A stretch of DNA of 29,212 nucleotides from JAFGQU01 sp964483625 (GTDB taxonomy: Bacteria > Omnitrophota > Gorgyraeia > Duberdicusellales > 4484-171), in contig CAZABB010000022.1 in NCBI GenBank assembly GCA_964483625.1, forward strand, positions 1 to 29,212, read 5' to 3'. How positions within the stretch are numbered: the first letter of the stretch is position 1; each line of letters begins with the position of its first letter. Made by a program: the position numbers and the translations under genes. This document shows, piece by piece, positions 15,689-24,182 of this stretch. Under the pieces are notes generated by a model that was given only the letters and a program-made list of their open reading frames with translations, made no database searches and was not told the DNA's origin.

Positions 15689-15819
15689 ATAACCTCACCT
15701 CCTAAATAGTGACAACCATGACACGATTTTTCAAAATCTGGAATCACTGACAGACTGCGCCTCACCTGACCCTCGGCCCAAGCCCCCTCTGGAAGGACCC
15801 ACGACCAAGTCACACACAT
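15664..15819 (-). CDS. 51-residue Cys-pair protein
   Basis: This open frame starts at ATG 15819, 12 bases after the primase stop. GAGGAG overlaps that stop (TTTTGAGGAG) at 8 bases from the ATG, and the frame ends inside the beginning of the Nu1-like gene. The product starts MCVTWSWVLPEGAWAEGQ and has one Cys pair in KSCHGCHYLGG, like the tiny putative zinc proteins common in phage operons. Without it there would be an unusual 143-base gap in an otherwise tightly packed operon. No family is recognised. Confidence 0.5.
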   Translation of the reverse strand: MCVTWSWVLPEGAWAEGQVRRSLSVIPDFEKSCHGCHYLGGEVIWQKKRKR

Positions 15820-15831
15820 AGTAATAGCTCC

Positions 15832-18441
15832 TCAAAACGGCCTCCGGGAAAGGTCAGTATCGCAAGAAACGTCAGTAACATAAGGCTCTCCATCAGGCGT
15901 TTCTGACGTATCTGGTGTTTCTGATGTTTTGCTTAGCCCGTATGAGTCCTTAATTCTCTCTAGTTTCTCCTCATCCCAGACTATGGCAGACGCTCCGTTA
16001 CTCGTCCTTACCTTACCAAACCCCATGGCCGAAAGCCTACGGCCAATACGCTGATAGGTAACCTTGTATTTATCGCTCCTGTCTTCGTTAAAGCTATCTG
16101 TAATATCCTTAACAGAAAGCATGCCTTTGTCCACGCTGCTTCTGAGATTCGACAAGACAGCCAAGATCTGAGCTTCAATAGTATCCGCTTTTTCAATTAA
16201 TTTCTCAGACTCTAACTTCTTAACAAGCTTTAGGAAATAGGCCTCCCGCTCCGGCCTTACTAAGCGTATGATCTGCTGTATAGGTTTGAGTATGTCTCCC
16301 AGCCTACCCAAAGCCGGTTTCGGTATGTACGCCAGACTTTCCGCATAATGTCTTGCCCGGAATGTGATTAATTTCTCCTTTAGCGGCAAGGCGCGTAAAG
16401 GCGTAACATCATCTTCAAAACGTCTTGTCGTATCTGGCATGTTAATGGGGATAGCCCTTGTCTCAAGAATCCTGTGTATTCCCTCGTTTGTGCTTATTAT
16501 GGTAGGGCCGAATATGGAATAATAGACGATATCCCTGTGCGCGCCTTTGTCCGGAAAGAGAACCCTCGGCACCTTAGCCCCTTTCTCAAAACGGTGTAAT
16601 AGTATGTCTTCGCTCCCGTTTTTCTCCGCCTTTTTCCATATCTCCTTTACGTCAAGAAACAAAGAGGCCACAAGGTCATTGGCAACCCTTACGAGGTAAG
16701 CATCTCTTAAAGACTCAACATGTATCCCATGAAAGGCAATGTAAATCATGCCCTTGCCGGTGCGGCTTTTACCGCGTTCCGGAACGGCAAACAGGCAAAT
16801 AATCGGCGTATATTCTATTGTTTCTAAAAGATAGGTGTGTAAATCCCACGCTGTTATGAGGTCATAATAGCCATTTTCCGGCAATTCCGAAATTGACTTA
16901 TGGTAAGCTAACAGCTCGTCATAAAGCTCCTTATCGCATTCCTCCGGTGACTTTTCTGACTGTGCTTCATGCAACCTCAATATCTGCTCCGCTTGCGGCA
17001 TAAGCCATGGAATCTGCTCTTTAGGCGGCGGGAGATAAAGCAAGCCATCTTTCTTTAGGCTGTTTACGATTAAAAGATCATCGCCTTCCTTTATCAAAAA
17101 AGCGGGTTTTCCGTCTCTTTCTACTATGTCTATCAAGCCTTCGAATATGGCGGTATATATTGGCTTGGCTTCTTCATCTCCTGCCCCGTTCCTGCTTAGT
17201 TGGATATCCGCTTTACGACATTTCATAATCATGTCCCTATAGCCGTCTATATCCTCTTTTTTAAGCTTGAAACGTGTCTTAATCTCGTAATTGAGATATG
17301 CCTCTATCTTGGCCTTTTCCATGCCGCTTAATTTTTTCAAGATAGGTTCGAGCCTTTGGGGAAGCTCAGTTTTATCCGTATCCGGCGGGATAAAGCTAAG
17401 CTCATATTTAATAGGATCTTTGGATGAGGCGATTAACTTATCAAAATCATCCTTTGGGTAATTATTGAAATAGTCATTGACATCCATGCTTTCCGGCAAG
17501 GAAGCAATTCTTGCTTTATCTCCTATCATATTGCCGATTTTAAGCGACCCTTTTATGCCCGCCTCATCGCCGTCAAGACAGATGTAAACCTTTTCGCAGT
17601 GGGAAAACTTTTGCAGATATTCTGGTTTAAAATTGGAGGAGCCTAAAACGGCAACGGCAGGATAACCACACTGGATAAGAGATAGGCAGTCGAGTATTCC
17701 CTCAACAATATAAACTTCCTTTTCATAAAGCGAGTCTTCATTATATAGGTATTTTATCTCTCCCGGAAGATGCAGGTATTTCGGCTCATTATCACCCAAT
17801 CCTCTCGCGGACATATGGACTACTTGGCCGCGCCTGAAATTAGGAAAAATAATTCTATTATGGAAGTAATCTTTTATGGTACTGTCTTCTCTTTTTTGAA
17901 GAATTCCGGCCTTAAGGCAAATCTCAAGCGGGAAACAGCACTCTTTAAGCAGATATTCATTTAAGTTCCCGTTTGTATAACCGATTTTAAATCTGGAGAT
18001 TACCTCATCCTTAATGCCTCTTTTCTTTGTTAAATAATCGCTTGCTTCTTGAGTAATGTGCTCGTGATAATATTCCGCTGCAACGCTAAGGACATCGCGA
18101 ATCGTCCTTTCTTCATCAATGTGCTTGTGCGAGTCGGGACTTAAGTCTGGGACCTTAATACCGGCCCTATCCGCGAACTCTCTTAAAACTTCAATGAATG
18201 ATTTTCTGCCATAAAGCTCAAGAAACTTGAAAACATCTCCGCCTTTACCGCAGCCAAAGCAATAAAAATACTGCCCTTTCGTATTTACCGAAAAACTCGG
18301 CGTCTTTTCCTCATGAAAAGGGCAAATACCTTTCTTGCTATGAGTAAGCCTTACATGTTGGCTTACTACTTCGGCAATGTCATATCTTTCCCTTACGCTT
18401 TCGATAATGTCCCTGAAATCATAATTTTCCATATTCTTCAT
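15832..18441 (-). CDS. Primase with CHC2 zinc finger, TOPRIM and P-loop domain
   Basis: This is an 869-residue replication protein of a mobile element. The N-terminus is a DnaG-type zinc finger (CPFH ... FYCFGCGKGGD, Cys/His near 42, 45, 63, 66). A primase catalytic core with a TOPRIM fold follows (VYIVEGILDCLSL with E249; ICLDGDEAGIKG with D292 and D294). The C-terminal half has a P-loop-like segment, VPERGKSRTGKG (about 555-566), and a Walker-B-like ASLFLDV near 594, as in D5/DUF927-type helicase parts. It can therefore probably both prime and unwind its own element. The ATG at 18441 has AGAGG 5 bases away, better than the in-frame GTG at 18447. The gene overlaps the end of the SpoVG-like gene. 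Confidence 0.85.
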   Translation of the reverse strand: MKNMENYDFRDIIESVRERYDIAEVVSQHVRLTHSKKGICPFHEEKTPSFSVNTKGQYFYCFGCGKGGDVFKFLELYGRKSFIEVLREFADRAGIKVPDLSPDSHKHIDEERTIRDVLSVAAEYYHEHITQEASDYLTKKRGIKDEVISRFKIGYTNGNLNEYLLKECCFPLEICLKAGILQKREDSTIKDYFHNRIIFPNFRRGQVVHMSARGLGDNEPKYLHLPGEIKYLYNEDSLYEKEVYIVEGILDCLSLIQCGYPAVAVLGSSNFKPEYLQKFSHCEKVYICLDGDEAGIKGSLKIGNMIGDKARIASLPESMDVNDYFNNYPKDDFDKLIASSKDPIKYELSFIPPDTDKTELPQRLEPILKKLSGMEKAKIEAYLNYEIKTRFKLKKEDIDGYRDMIMKCRKADIQLSRNGAGDEEAKPIYTAIFEGLIDIVERDGKPAFLIKEGDDLLIVNSLKKDGLLYLPPPKEQIPWLMPQAEQILRLHEAQSEKSPEECDKELYDELLAYHKSISELPENGYYDLITAWDLHTYLLETIEYTPIICLFAVPERGKSRTGKGMIYIAFHGIHVESLRDAYLVRVANDLVASLFLDVKEIWKKAEKNGSEDILLHRFEKGAKVPRVLFPDKGAHRDIVYYSIFGPTIISTNEGIHRILETRAIPINMPDTTRRFEDDVTPLRALPLKEKLITFRARHYAESLAYIPKPALGRLGDILKPIQQIIRLVRPEREAYFLKLVKKLESEKLIEKADTIEAQILAVLSNLRSSVDKGMLSVKDITDSFNEDRSDKYKVTYQRIGRRLSAMGFGKVRTSNGASAIVWDEEKLERIKDSYGLSKTSETPDTSETPDGEPYVTDVSCDTDLSRRPF

Positions 18442-18736
18442 ATCCACCTCTTTCTTTCACTTTTTCGGTTAATTCTTCTATTTTTTTCACGATCGCGTCT
18501 TTTATCAGTTCGTAAGTCTCGCTATTCACGGGATAAAATATATTTATTTCCTTATTGTTCGGGAGCCGCTTTGAGGGAAAAAGAAGCCTGTAGTCTTTTC
18601 CGTCAGGGCGTGTATATATGGCAATACTGCTTAAGGAAAGGCGTTTATCGAATAAGCATGAGGCGAAACCGATTAAACCTTTTTCGGTAGGACGTATGGG
18701 ATAGAAAATCACTTCATCAACTTTTACTCTTCTCAT
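18419..18736 (-). CDS. SpoVG-like (septation protein family) protein
   Basis: The ~105-residue product matches the SpoVG pattern: KRLSLSSIAIYTRPDGKDYR followed by LLFPSKRLPNNKEINIFYPV and NSETYELIKDAIVKKIEEL. SpoVG proteins are small DNA- or RNA-binding regulators, and copies are common on phages and mobile elements next to replication genes. I prefer ATG 18736 (GGTGA 7 bases upstream) to ATG 18766, which lies in the T-run of a terminator. The gene overlaps the primase start by 23 bases. The sequence is divergent from chromosomal SpoVG, so the call is moderate. Confidence 0.65.
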   Translation of the reverse strand: MRRVKVDEVIFYPIRPTEKGLIGFASCLFDKRLSLSSIAIYTRPDGKDYRLLFPSKRLPNNKEINIFYPVNSETYELIKDAIVKKIEELTEKVKERGGYEEYGKL

Positions 18737-18764
18737 TTTTATCTCACCTTTTCTGTCCTTTCTC

Positions 18765-18802
18765 AAAAAAAATATCCTGTGCAGCTTTCACCACACAGGA
18801 TA
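18765..18802 (-). terminator. Rho-independent terminator
   Basis: On the minus strand TATCCTGTG (18802-18794) and CACAGGATA (18781-18773) form a 9-base stem with a 12-base loop, followed directly by eight T residues (18772-18765). It lies between the unknown gene at 18857-19735 and the SpoVG-like gene, both on the minus strand, so the replication genes downstream either need read-through or their own promoter. Confidence 0.85.
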
Positions 18803-18856
18803 CACTAAGAACAGAAGATGCGAAAATACAACTAAGGCACTATGTCTAACTGTTAC

Positions 18857-19735
18857 CTATTTTATGAAGATAAACCCTCCGTTTATAAGCTCACAGGCCC
18901 GTTTATATTCCCTTTTGACCTGCTGAATTGCTGAATCCCAGTTTTTCTTTGAAACACTGGGATAAAAACGCTCGGCAAGCTTCGAAAAAGGAATTTTAGG
19001 ATGCCTAGTTCTAAAGTCATATATTTTAAGGTAATGTTTGATATTGCGATAGTCAAGGCTGCGCTTGTCATTGCGTTGGCCTATGGCTTCATATAAACGC
19101 AGCCACATATCCACCTGCTTCTCAAAATCATGCATAATCTCCTGCTTGTTGTAGCTGAAGTCAACGACGAAATCAACCTTCCTGGGGATAGATGCGATAA
19201 ACTCGTCCTTTTGCTGCTGGCTGTATTTTTCTATATCCTCTTTATTCAGCATATCGTATATAAGGGCATGAAGCTGCCTTGAGCCTACCGGACTATTATC
19301 CAGAAACTGGACATGCCCTATGTTCTTTAAAAAATAGAAGTATGCCGTGTATTTTGCCTCATGCTTTTTATTCAAAAAGTAGTAGTTTTTGTCCTTGTTG
19401 ACTTTAGTTTTTATCATGGAGAGCTCTTTTGATAATTCGTCCTTCGTGGTCTGTGGAGTAAGCTGGATATCCTCACCTAAGCGTAAGATGCTATTATCCG
19501 CTTGGTAGAGGCGCCGGAATTCGTCATTTCTACGGATACATTCCCAGCGCATCAGCCCGCGCTCAATGAGCTTCTTATTCTCCTGATATTCTTTATGTTT
19601 TATGACAAGCCGCTGTTCGCCTTGATAATAGGGCCTGAAAGATCGGTCATAGTTTCTACAGATTTTTCTTGCTTCACGGATGAGTGTTTCCCAGCTATAA
19701 GCCGGAATATTTTCTTTCCTTACTTCTTCAGTCAC
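18857..19735 (-). CDS. Unknown protein with HTH-like C-terminus
   Basis: The 292-residue protein is not recognised as a whole. It is rich in Arg, Lys and Tyr. The C-terminal 65 residues (NIKHYLKIYDFRTRHPKIPF ... KLAERFYPSVSKKNWDSAIQ ... REYKRACELINGG) look like a helix-turn-helix module of the type found in replication or regulatory proteins of mobile elements. Translation seems to begin at GTG 19735, 4 bases after GAGGAAG. It follows the SWIM gene by 41 bases and is closed by a strong terminator, so it is the last gene of the defence-side transcript. Confidence 0.6.
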   Translation of the reverse strand: MTEEVRKENIPAYSWETLIREARKICRNYDRSFRPYYQGEQRLVIKHKEYQENKKLIERGLMRWECIRRNDEFRRLYQADNSILRLGEDIQLTPQTTKDELSKELSMIKTKVNKDKNYYFLNKKHEAKYTAYFYFLKNIGHVQFLDNSPVGSRQLHALIYDMLNKEDIEKYSQQQKDEFIASIPRKVDFVVDFSYNKQEIMHDFEKQVDMWLRLYEAIGQRNDKRSLDYRNIKHYLKIYDFRTRHPKIPFSKLAERFYPSVSKKNWDSAIQQVKREYKRACELINGGFIFIK

Positions 19736-19776
19736 ATCTTCCTCGCTTCTTCAACCATCTCTTCGCTTAATTATTC

Positions 19777-20517
19777 CTATTTAGCTCTTTCATCAAAAAT
19801 GCGGACAAGAGAATCTTCCCAACCAAAACAATATTCTTTCCCGCAAAGCGGCTCAAAGGAATCAATACATGAGGGATCAATTCTCGCGAATTCCTCAAGC
19901 AAAGCCACTAATTCACCGGCCAACCCTCCCACAATACCGTTTGAATCGTCTACTCCACCCCTGCTCACCTTTCTTTCCAAACGCAAAAGCAATTTAACCA
20001 AAACATCAGCTATCTGCCTACTGACCGGCAGGTCGGAAATAACCGCTGATAACCGGTTACACCCTTCGCGCAAAGACTCCTGATTCGCAAACCATGTGCG
20101 TGAGGGCCCGCGGTAGGGCTTTATATATCGCATAGACTCAGTGATAGATTTCTTAAGCGCTTCTAATTCTTCTTTGTTCAGCGTACCGCGCCGTCCGCTG
20201 CATTCAACGCTATGAGAAAGCTGTCTATCCTTATCGTTCAATGGCTTCCCGTCCATAACCGCATAGAGCGCCAGGGCAACCATATGTTTGCAAAGCGTAT
20301 CCTTTTGCCCAATGTAACAAGTACAATGCCCCTGTTTATAATTGCGGGCTGATACGGAAACGCGATACAGCTCTGTTCCCAGGACGACGGCAGAATAATA
20401 TCCGCCCAGCGCCTCTACTTTAGTCACCTTACCGTCTTCGTACAATCCCACCGCCCGCTTAAACGTCACCTCATCGGTGGCGAATTGGATTTTGTTAAGG
20501 TCGTAAGTTGTGGACAT
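19777..20517 (-). CDS. SWIM zinc-finger protein
   Basis: The 246-residue protein has a SWIM zinc finger (CTCYIGQKDTLCKHMVALAL; CxC...CxH, about residues 74-90), a DNA- or protein-binding module seen in SWI2/SNF2 partners and transposase-like proteins. The N-terminal part (TFKRAVGLYEDGKVTKVEAL) matches the usual beta-sheet lead-in of SWIM proteins. The C-terminal half is helical, with no known domain. A good ribosome site (GGAGGGAG) precedes the ATG. It lies 35 bases after the Rad50-like ATPase gene, so the two are probably made together; a role as an adaptor for that ATPase is inference only. Confidence 0.8.
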   Translation of the reverse strand: MSTTYDLNKIQFATDEVTFKRAVGLYEDGKVTKVEALGGYYSAVVLGTELYRVSVSARNYKQGHCTCYIGQKDTLCKHMVALALYAVMDGKPLNDKDRQLSHSVECSGRRGTLNKEELEALKKSITESMRYIKPYRGPSRTWFANQESLREGCNRLSAVISDLPVSRQIADVLVKLLLRLERKVSRGGVDDSNGIVGGLAGELVALLEEFARIDPSCIDSFEPLCGKEYCFGWEDSLVRIFDERAK

Positions 20518-20552
20518 ATACTCTCCCTCCGCCTATCTCATTAATGAATGCA

Positions 20553-23009
20553 CTAACTCACATTCCATGAGATGCCCTGACACTCACAACTTAAAACTGA
20601 TTTAGGATCATCTCCTTTTTTTTCAGTTATCGAGATTGTTTGACCGCAGGTAGAGCAGGTAAAAAGAGCGAAGAGGTCTTTAAATGCAGAAACCACGTCC
20701 TTAAAGTCATTCTTGCTACACTCAGACCACTTATTGTAATGCACGCTTGCATTAACAACCCAACTTTCGACTTTCGATTTCTGTATAACCCCGTTTGTAT
20801 GCTTTTCGAGCTCTCCTAATTTTTTGACCTTTTCTTGCTGATTAAGCTTATTGAAATTGTCTTTCGCTCTCTTTAAGTAATCTCTATAAGCTGAAACGGC
20901 AGAAGAAGCAAAGTCTTCAAGCTCCCATTGATGATTGCCCTTATATGGAACTTTTGCGACGAGAAGATCGCATATGTCCTCAAAAAAACATTCTGCATTA
21001 CGCCTCAGCTTATGTGCAGCCGAAGGAACATCGTCATTATTCAAATCTTCATTGATCTTTTCCCATAAATCTTTCTCCAACCTGAAAATTGGGCCCACAT
21101 CAATATTCCAATTCAGGAAGTGCACCATGTTTTTCTTACTGACGATACCTTCTGATTGAAGCTGTTTAGCCCAAGCCGTGTCATGCGTCGTGATAATAAA
21201 CTGCTTATCTGGAAACGACTCTTTCAGCAATTTACATATATCCTTCCTGTGAGTACGGTCTATGGACATCACCACGTCATCAAGAACAATCACGCTAATA
21301 ACTCCTTTAGTGAGGTGTTCATTCAGTGCCAAAAAGAGGCATAACCCCATGCTGTCCTGATGTCCTTCGCTATGAAGCGCGTGAGGAGGGAATTTCCCCC
21401 TGTTATAGAAATCGACCTCTAATTTTAAAGAGGGACCGTCGGGTCGAAGTTCGGAAGAAAAAGAATCCTCATCTTCAGAATGGATAGTCTTATAGTATTT
21501 GTCGAAGCCTCCTTTAACTGCATTGTATATATCTGCAAGGACCAGATCTCTAGCTTTCTCAAAGTATTCCCTACTTAACTGAGCTCTCTTTTTGTAAATC
21601 TCGGAAGCCTGTTTGTGTTTTAGGCTTTGCTTGTAGGTTTTCCACTTGTCTACTAGCCTTATGAGGATTTCCCATGTGTTTTGTTGCTTGGTTAACTGGT
21701 CTCCTGACTTAGCTAAGGCATTTTGGAGAGGAGTAAAATATTGTTCCTCATATGAAGCAACATCAAGAATCTGCGAGATGCTCTTTTTGGGCCATTTATT
21801 GCTCTCCCATTTCTCTAATGGCTCAAGCATTCCGTCAGTCCATTCCTTCACATCTTCCACTAGCTTCTTAACATTTTCTTCTTTTGCCTCTATCCCAAAT
21901 TGGTTCTTGGCCTTATTAAGATTAACAACATCATTCTGCAATAAGTCAATCTGCGTTTTTATTGAAGTTGAGAGCTTGTCGATTTCTTCTTGTCTCTCCT
22001 TTGCGACATCTGTTTCTTTCTTTTTGTTTTCGAGAAATTCTTTTAAGCTACCATCAGTCCATTCTCTGCCGCAAAGAGGGCAAACGTTCTTATCGGTAAT
22101 CAGGTTTATCCCTGCCTCATAGAGCTTTTTGTAGAGCGAGTATTGCTTTAGCTTAGTTTCTTTCTGGATAGCTTCAAGGAGAGTCTTAAGGTCTGCTTCT
22201 TTCCCTGACAACTCACTGCTCTTATCAATAATTTCTTTTGTATCCTTGATGTAGTTCTCGATTTGTTCCTTCGTTAGAAATTCCTTTTTTGCCTCAAATA
22301 GGTGCGGAGTCAGTCCTTCCTTGATCTTATCGGCGTCAAGCTCTTTCAGCACTGCTCCCCCTAAAATCTTCCGTAATTCATTAACCTTTTTAAGGCATTC
22401 ATCCTCATTAAATTTTGCAAGTGAAAGCAATGTTTTAATCTCGCTTTTTGCAACCTCAAAGTTGCTTTCCTTGTTTTTGTATTCGCTATCAGCCTCGTTT
22501 TCAATCTTTACAAGCATCGCCCTTAAGTTGTCTATATCGCTCAAATCCAAGAGTTCCATTATTTCTTTGGCGCGTTCGCCTTCTTCGGCAGTAATAAACC
22601 GCAGTATTTCTCTCCTGGACAGGATGTGCTGTCCGAGGTTAGCAACCCTAAGATGAGCATCTACTGACTTCTCAAACTTTTTGGGAACAATCTTGAGCTG
22701 AGTAGGCTTGCTAATGCTTCGCTCTAAAACAATCTCGTTGCCGTCAACTTTGACTTTTGCCGTAACGACAGTATCTTTTAAATTATCTCTGCAATCAACA
22801 TGGCAACCATGCTCTTTGATAGAAAGGCTCCCTGTCCCCTTCCCGGTCAAGCGATTAATCTTCCCGCTGAGAAGGAAATCTACAGAGTCTACTATCGCGC
22901 TCTTTCCTGTCCCATTCGGGCCGAAAACAATAATGTTCTTGCCACCTGGCACTAAGTCAATTTGCTTAATTCCGCGAATGTTCTTTATGCTAAGCTCTAA
23001 TATCTTCAT
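20553..23009 (-). CDS. SMC/Rad50-like ATPase with zinc hook and C-terminal zinc ribbon
   Basis: The 818-residue protein belongs to the AAA/ABC superfamily of RecF/SMC/Rad50 type. Walker A is GPNGTGKS (30-37), and the signature-like SEGHQDSMG is at 547-555. Walker B is VIVLDDVV (573-580), with the switch histidine in TTHD (H609). Between them runs a coiled coil broken at CPLCGREW (C310, C313), a Rad50-type zinc hook for dimerisation. After the ATPase comes an extra ~200-residue helical region ending in a zinc-ribbon-like set of cysteines (C785, C788, C808, C810), which Rad50 lacks. No nuclease motif is seen in it. Its ATG overlaps the stop of the small upstream gene (ATGA). The gene sits among defence genes in a mobile element, so an anti-phage role similar to SMC-containing systems such as Lamassu is plausible but unproven. 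Confidence 0.85.
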   Translation of the reverse strand: MKILELSIKNIRGIKQIDLVPGGKNIIVFGPNGTGKSAIVDSVDFLLSGKINRLTGKGTGSLSIKEHGCHVDCRDNLKDTVVTAKVKVDGNEIVLERSISKPTQLKIVPKKFEKSVDAHLRVANLGQHILSRREILRFITAEEGERAKEIMELLDLSDIDNLRAMLVKIENEADSEYKNKESNFEVAKSEIKTLLSLAKFNEDECLKKVNELRKILGGAVLKELDADKIKEGLTPHLFEAKKEFLTKEQIENYIKDTKEIIDKSSELSGKEADLKTLLEAIQKETKLKQYSLYKKLYEAGINLITDKNVCPLCGREWTDGSLKEFLENKKKETDVAKERQEEIDKLSTSIKTQIDLLQNDVVNLNKAKNQFGIEAKEENVKKLVEDVKEWTDGMLEPLEKWESNKWPKKSISQILDVASYEEQYFTPLQNALAKSGDQLTKQQNTWEILIRLVDKWKTYKQSLKHKQASEIYKKRAQLSREYFEKARDLVLADIYNAVKGGFDKYYKTIHSEDEDSFSSELRPDGPSLKLEVDFYNRGKFPPHALHSEGHQDSMGLCLFLALNEHLTKGVISVIVLDDVVMSIDRTHRKDICKLLKESFPDKQFIITTHDTAWAKQLQSEGIVSKKNMVHFLNWNIDVGPIFRLEKDLWEKINEDLNNDDVPSAAHKLRRNAECFFEDICDLLVAKVPYKGNHQWELEDFASSAVSAYRDYLKRAKDNFNKLNQQEKVKKLGELEKHTNGVIQKSKVESWVVNASVHYNKWSECSKNDFKDVVSAFKDLFALFTCSTCGQTISITEKKGDDPKSVLSCECQGISWNVS

Positions 23010-23203
23010 TTTTTATCTTCTGATACCTTCTTTAGAACATCTGCTATTTCGTTCTTTTTCCTTTTCTCTTTCCTGACAGATTTAGAAAGCTCATCATCAA
23101 TGCAAAAAAAAGAAGCATCCTTTTTGACTAATTCATCAAACTTATCAAAGATTAACTCCGCGACAGGCTTGTCTTTTGAAGCTTTCACTTTCTCATTATC
23201 CAT
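23006..23203 (-). CDS. Small charged protein coupled to the Rad50-like ATPase
   Basis: The 65-residue product is very rich in Lys, Glu and Asp (KASKDKPVAELIFDKFDELV; SKSVRKEKRKKNEIADVLKK). The last codons overlap the ATPase start as ATGA, which means coupled translation and probable partnership in one complex. It has a single cysteine and no known domain. The start follows GGGAG at 7 bases. Confidence 0.7.
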   Translation of the reverse strand: MDNEKVKASKDKPVAELIFDKFDELVKKDASFFCIDDELSKSVRKEKRKKNEIADVLKKVSEDKK

Positions 23204-23285
23204 TTAACATCTCCCGATACTTAGTTTCGTAAAAATTTTCAAGAGTCTTTTAATAGAAACTTATGTGATTTCCTTCTCCTCTATC

Positions 23286-23390
23286 TTACCTCACCAACTC
23301 CCCGCAGAAGGCTTTGGCTAAAATAGATTGTTCGAGTTTGTCAACGTAGCTTCTCACTTTGCCATGCTCTTTTTCATGCGAACTACAACA
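23286..23390 (-). pseudogene. Remnant of type I restriction specificity subunit (hsdS 3' end)
   Basis: Directly behind the stop codon of the methyltransferase gene, and in the same frame, an open stretch encodes HEKEHGKVRSYVDKLEQSIL then AKAFCGELVR and a stop at 23286-23288. This is the well-known HsdS C-terminus (consensus VDKLEQSILAKAFRGELV). Only about 34 codons remain, with no hsdM or hsdR nearby. A deletion seems to have joined the methyltransferase operon to the tail of a former type I system. Confidence 0.8.
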
Positions 23391-24182
23391 TTATATAGCA
23401 CTATCCTTGAAAATAATTTTGTTCTCGTCCTTACCCGGTTTCCTAAAAACAAACAAATGCTCATGCATAATCAAAAGGAAATCTTTTTGTTGAGAGCTCC
23501 AATAGCGGGTAGTTGAGCAATTATGCTGAACCTTTATGACATCCTCTTTCAGGATAAACCCGGTCTTTAAAAACCTTTGCATTACAGAAAAGGCCAGAGG
23601 GACATAGTGTCTTCGACGGCGGGTATCGCCGATTAGGATAGCGCAGTATTTACCGGATTTTAATACTCGATAACATTCCCGGGCCACCTTTTCAATTTCA
23701 TCGCAGAATTTCTGAAGATTACTTATTGCAGAAAGATCACCGTCAACGAATTTAGCTCCATACTTGATGATGTTTAAATAGGGTGGGTGAGTAGCGATAA
23801 GATCAACGCTTTCATCTTCAATAGATTCTATATTACGAGCGTCACCTTGCTTGATAATAGGCTCATAGCATTTTGTACACTTAAACCTACAGGACTCCTG
23901 AGCAATCTTGACAACGTCTGAATGAATATCAAAGCCTATGCCATGACGGCCTAAAGATTTTGCCTCAATCATTGTGGTACCGCTACCGACCATAGGATCT
24001 AAAACGGTATCGCCTTCTTTGGAATATAAGCGAATAAGATTTCCAGGTATCTGTGGGGCCCAGTTGCCTCTGTACTTTGCGTTATGGGTAAGCCATTTTC
24101 CTCTGTTAGGAAACGACCAAACAGTTGTGGTTTCGACATTAAAATCTTCTGGTTTTGCTTGTTTTAAATCGCTTTTCTGCAT
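23391..24182 (-). CDS. N4/N6 DNA methyltransferase
   Basis: The 263-residue enzyme should transfer a methyl group from AdoMet to the amino group of cytosine (N4) or adenine (N6) in DNA. The N-terminal block TTVWSFPNRGKWLTHNAKYR with GNWAPQIPGNLIRLYS is typical of one group of these enzymes. The AdoMet motif I is DPMVGSGTT (62-70), followed by the catalytic motif IV THPPY (about 131-135). The order I then IV is the gamma type; HPPY is a less common form of the motif. A CTKC pair (102-105) may bind zinc. The ATG shares its first base with the stop of the glycosylase-like gene (TGATG). Target base and site cannot be read from sequence. Confidence 0.87.
   Translation of the reverse strand: MQKSDLKQAKPEDFNVETTTVWSFPNRGKWLTHNAKYRGNWAPQIPGNLIRLYSKEGDTVLDPMVGSGTTMIEAKSLGRHGIGFDIHSDVVKIAQESCRFKCTKCYEPIIKQGDARNIESIEDESVDLIATHPPYLNIIKYGAKFVDGDLSAISNLQKFCDEIEKVARECYRVLKSGKYCAILIGDTRRRRHYVPLAFSVMQRFLKTGFILKEDVIKVQHNCSTTRYWSSQQKDFLLIMHEHLFVFRKPGKDENKIIFKDSAI

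Noticed and set aside
21017..21026. CAGCCGAAGG, identical to 10 bases in the miaB attachment region (13101-13110), as a possible second attachment site
   Set aside because: It lies inside intact codons of the Rad50-like ATPase, flanking bases do not match and no gene end is there; a chance match is likely.
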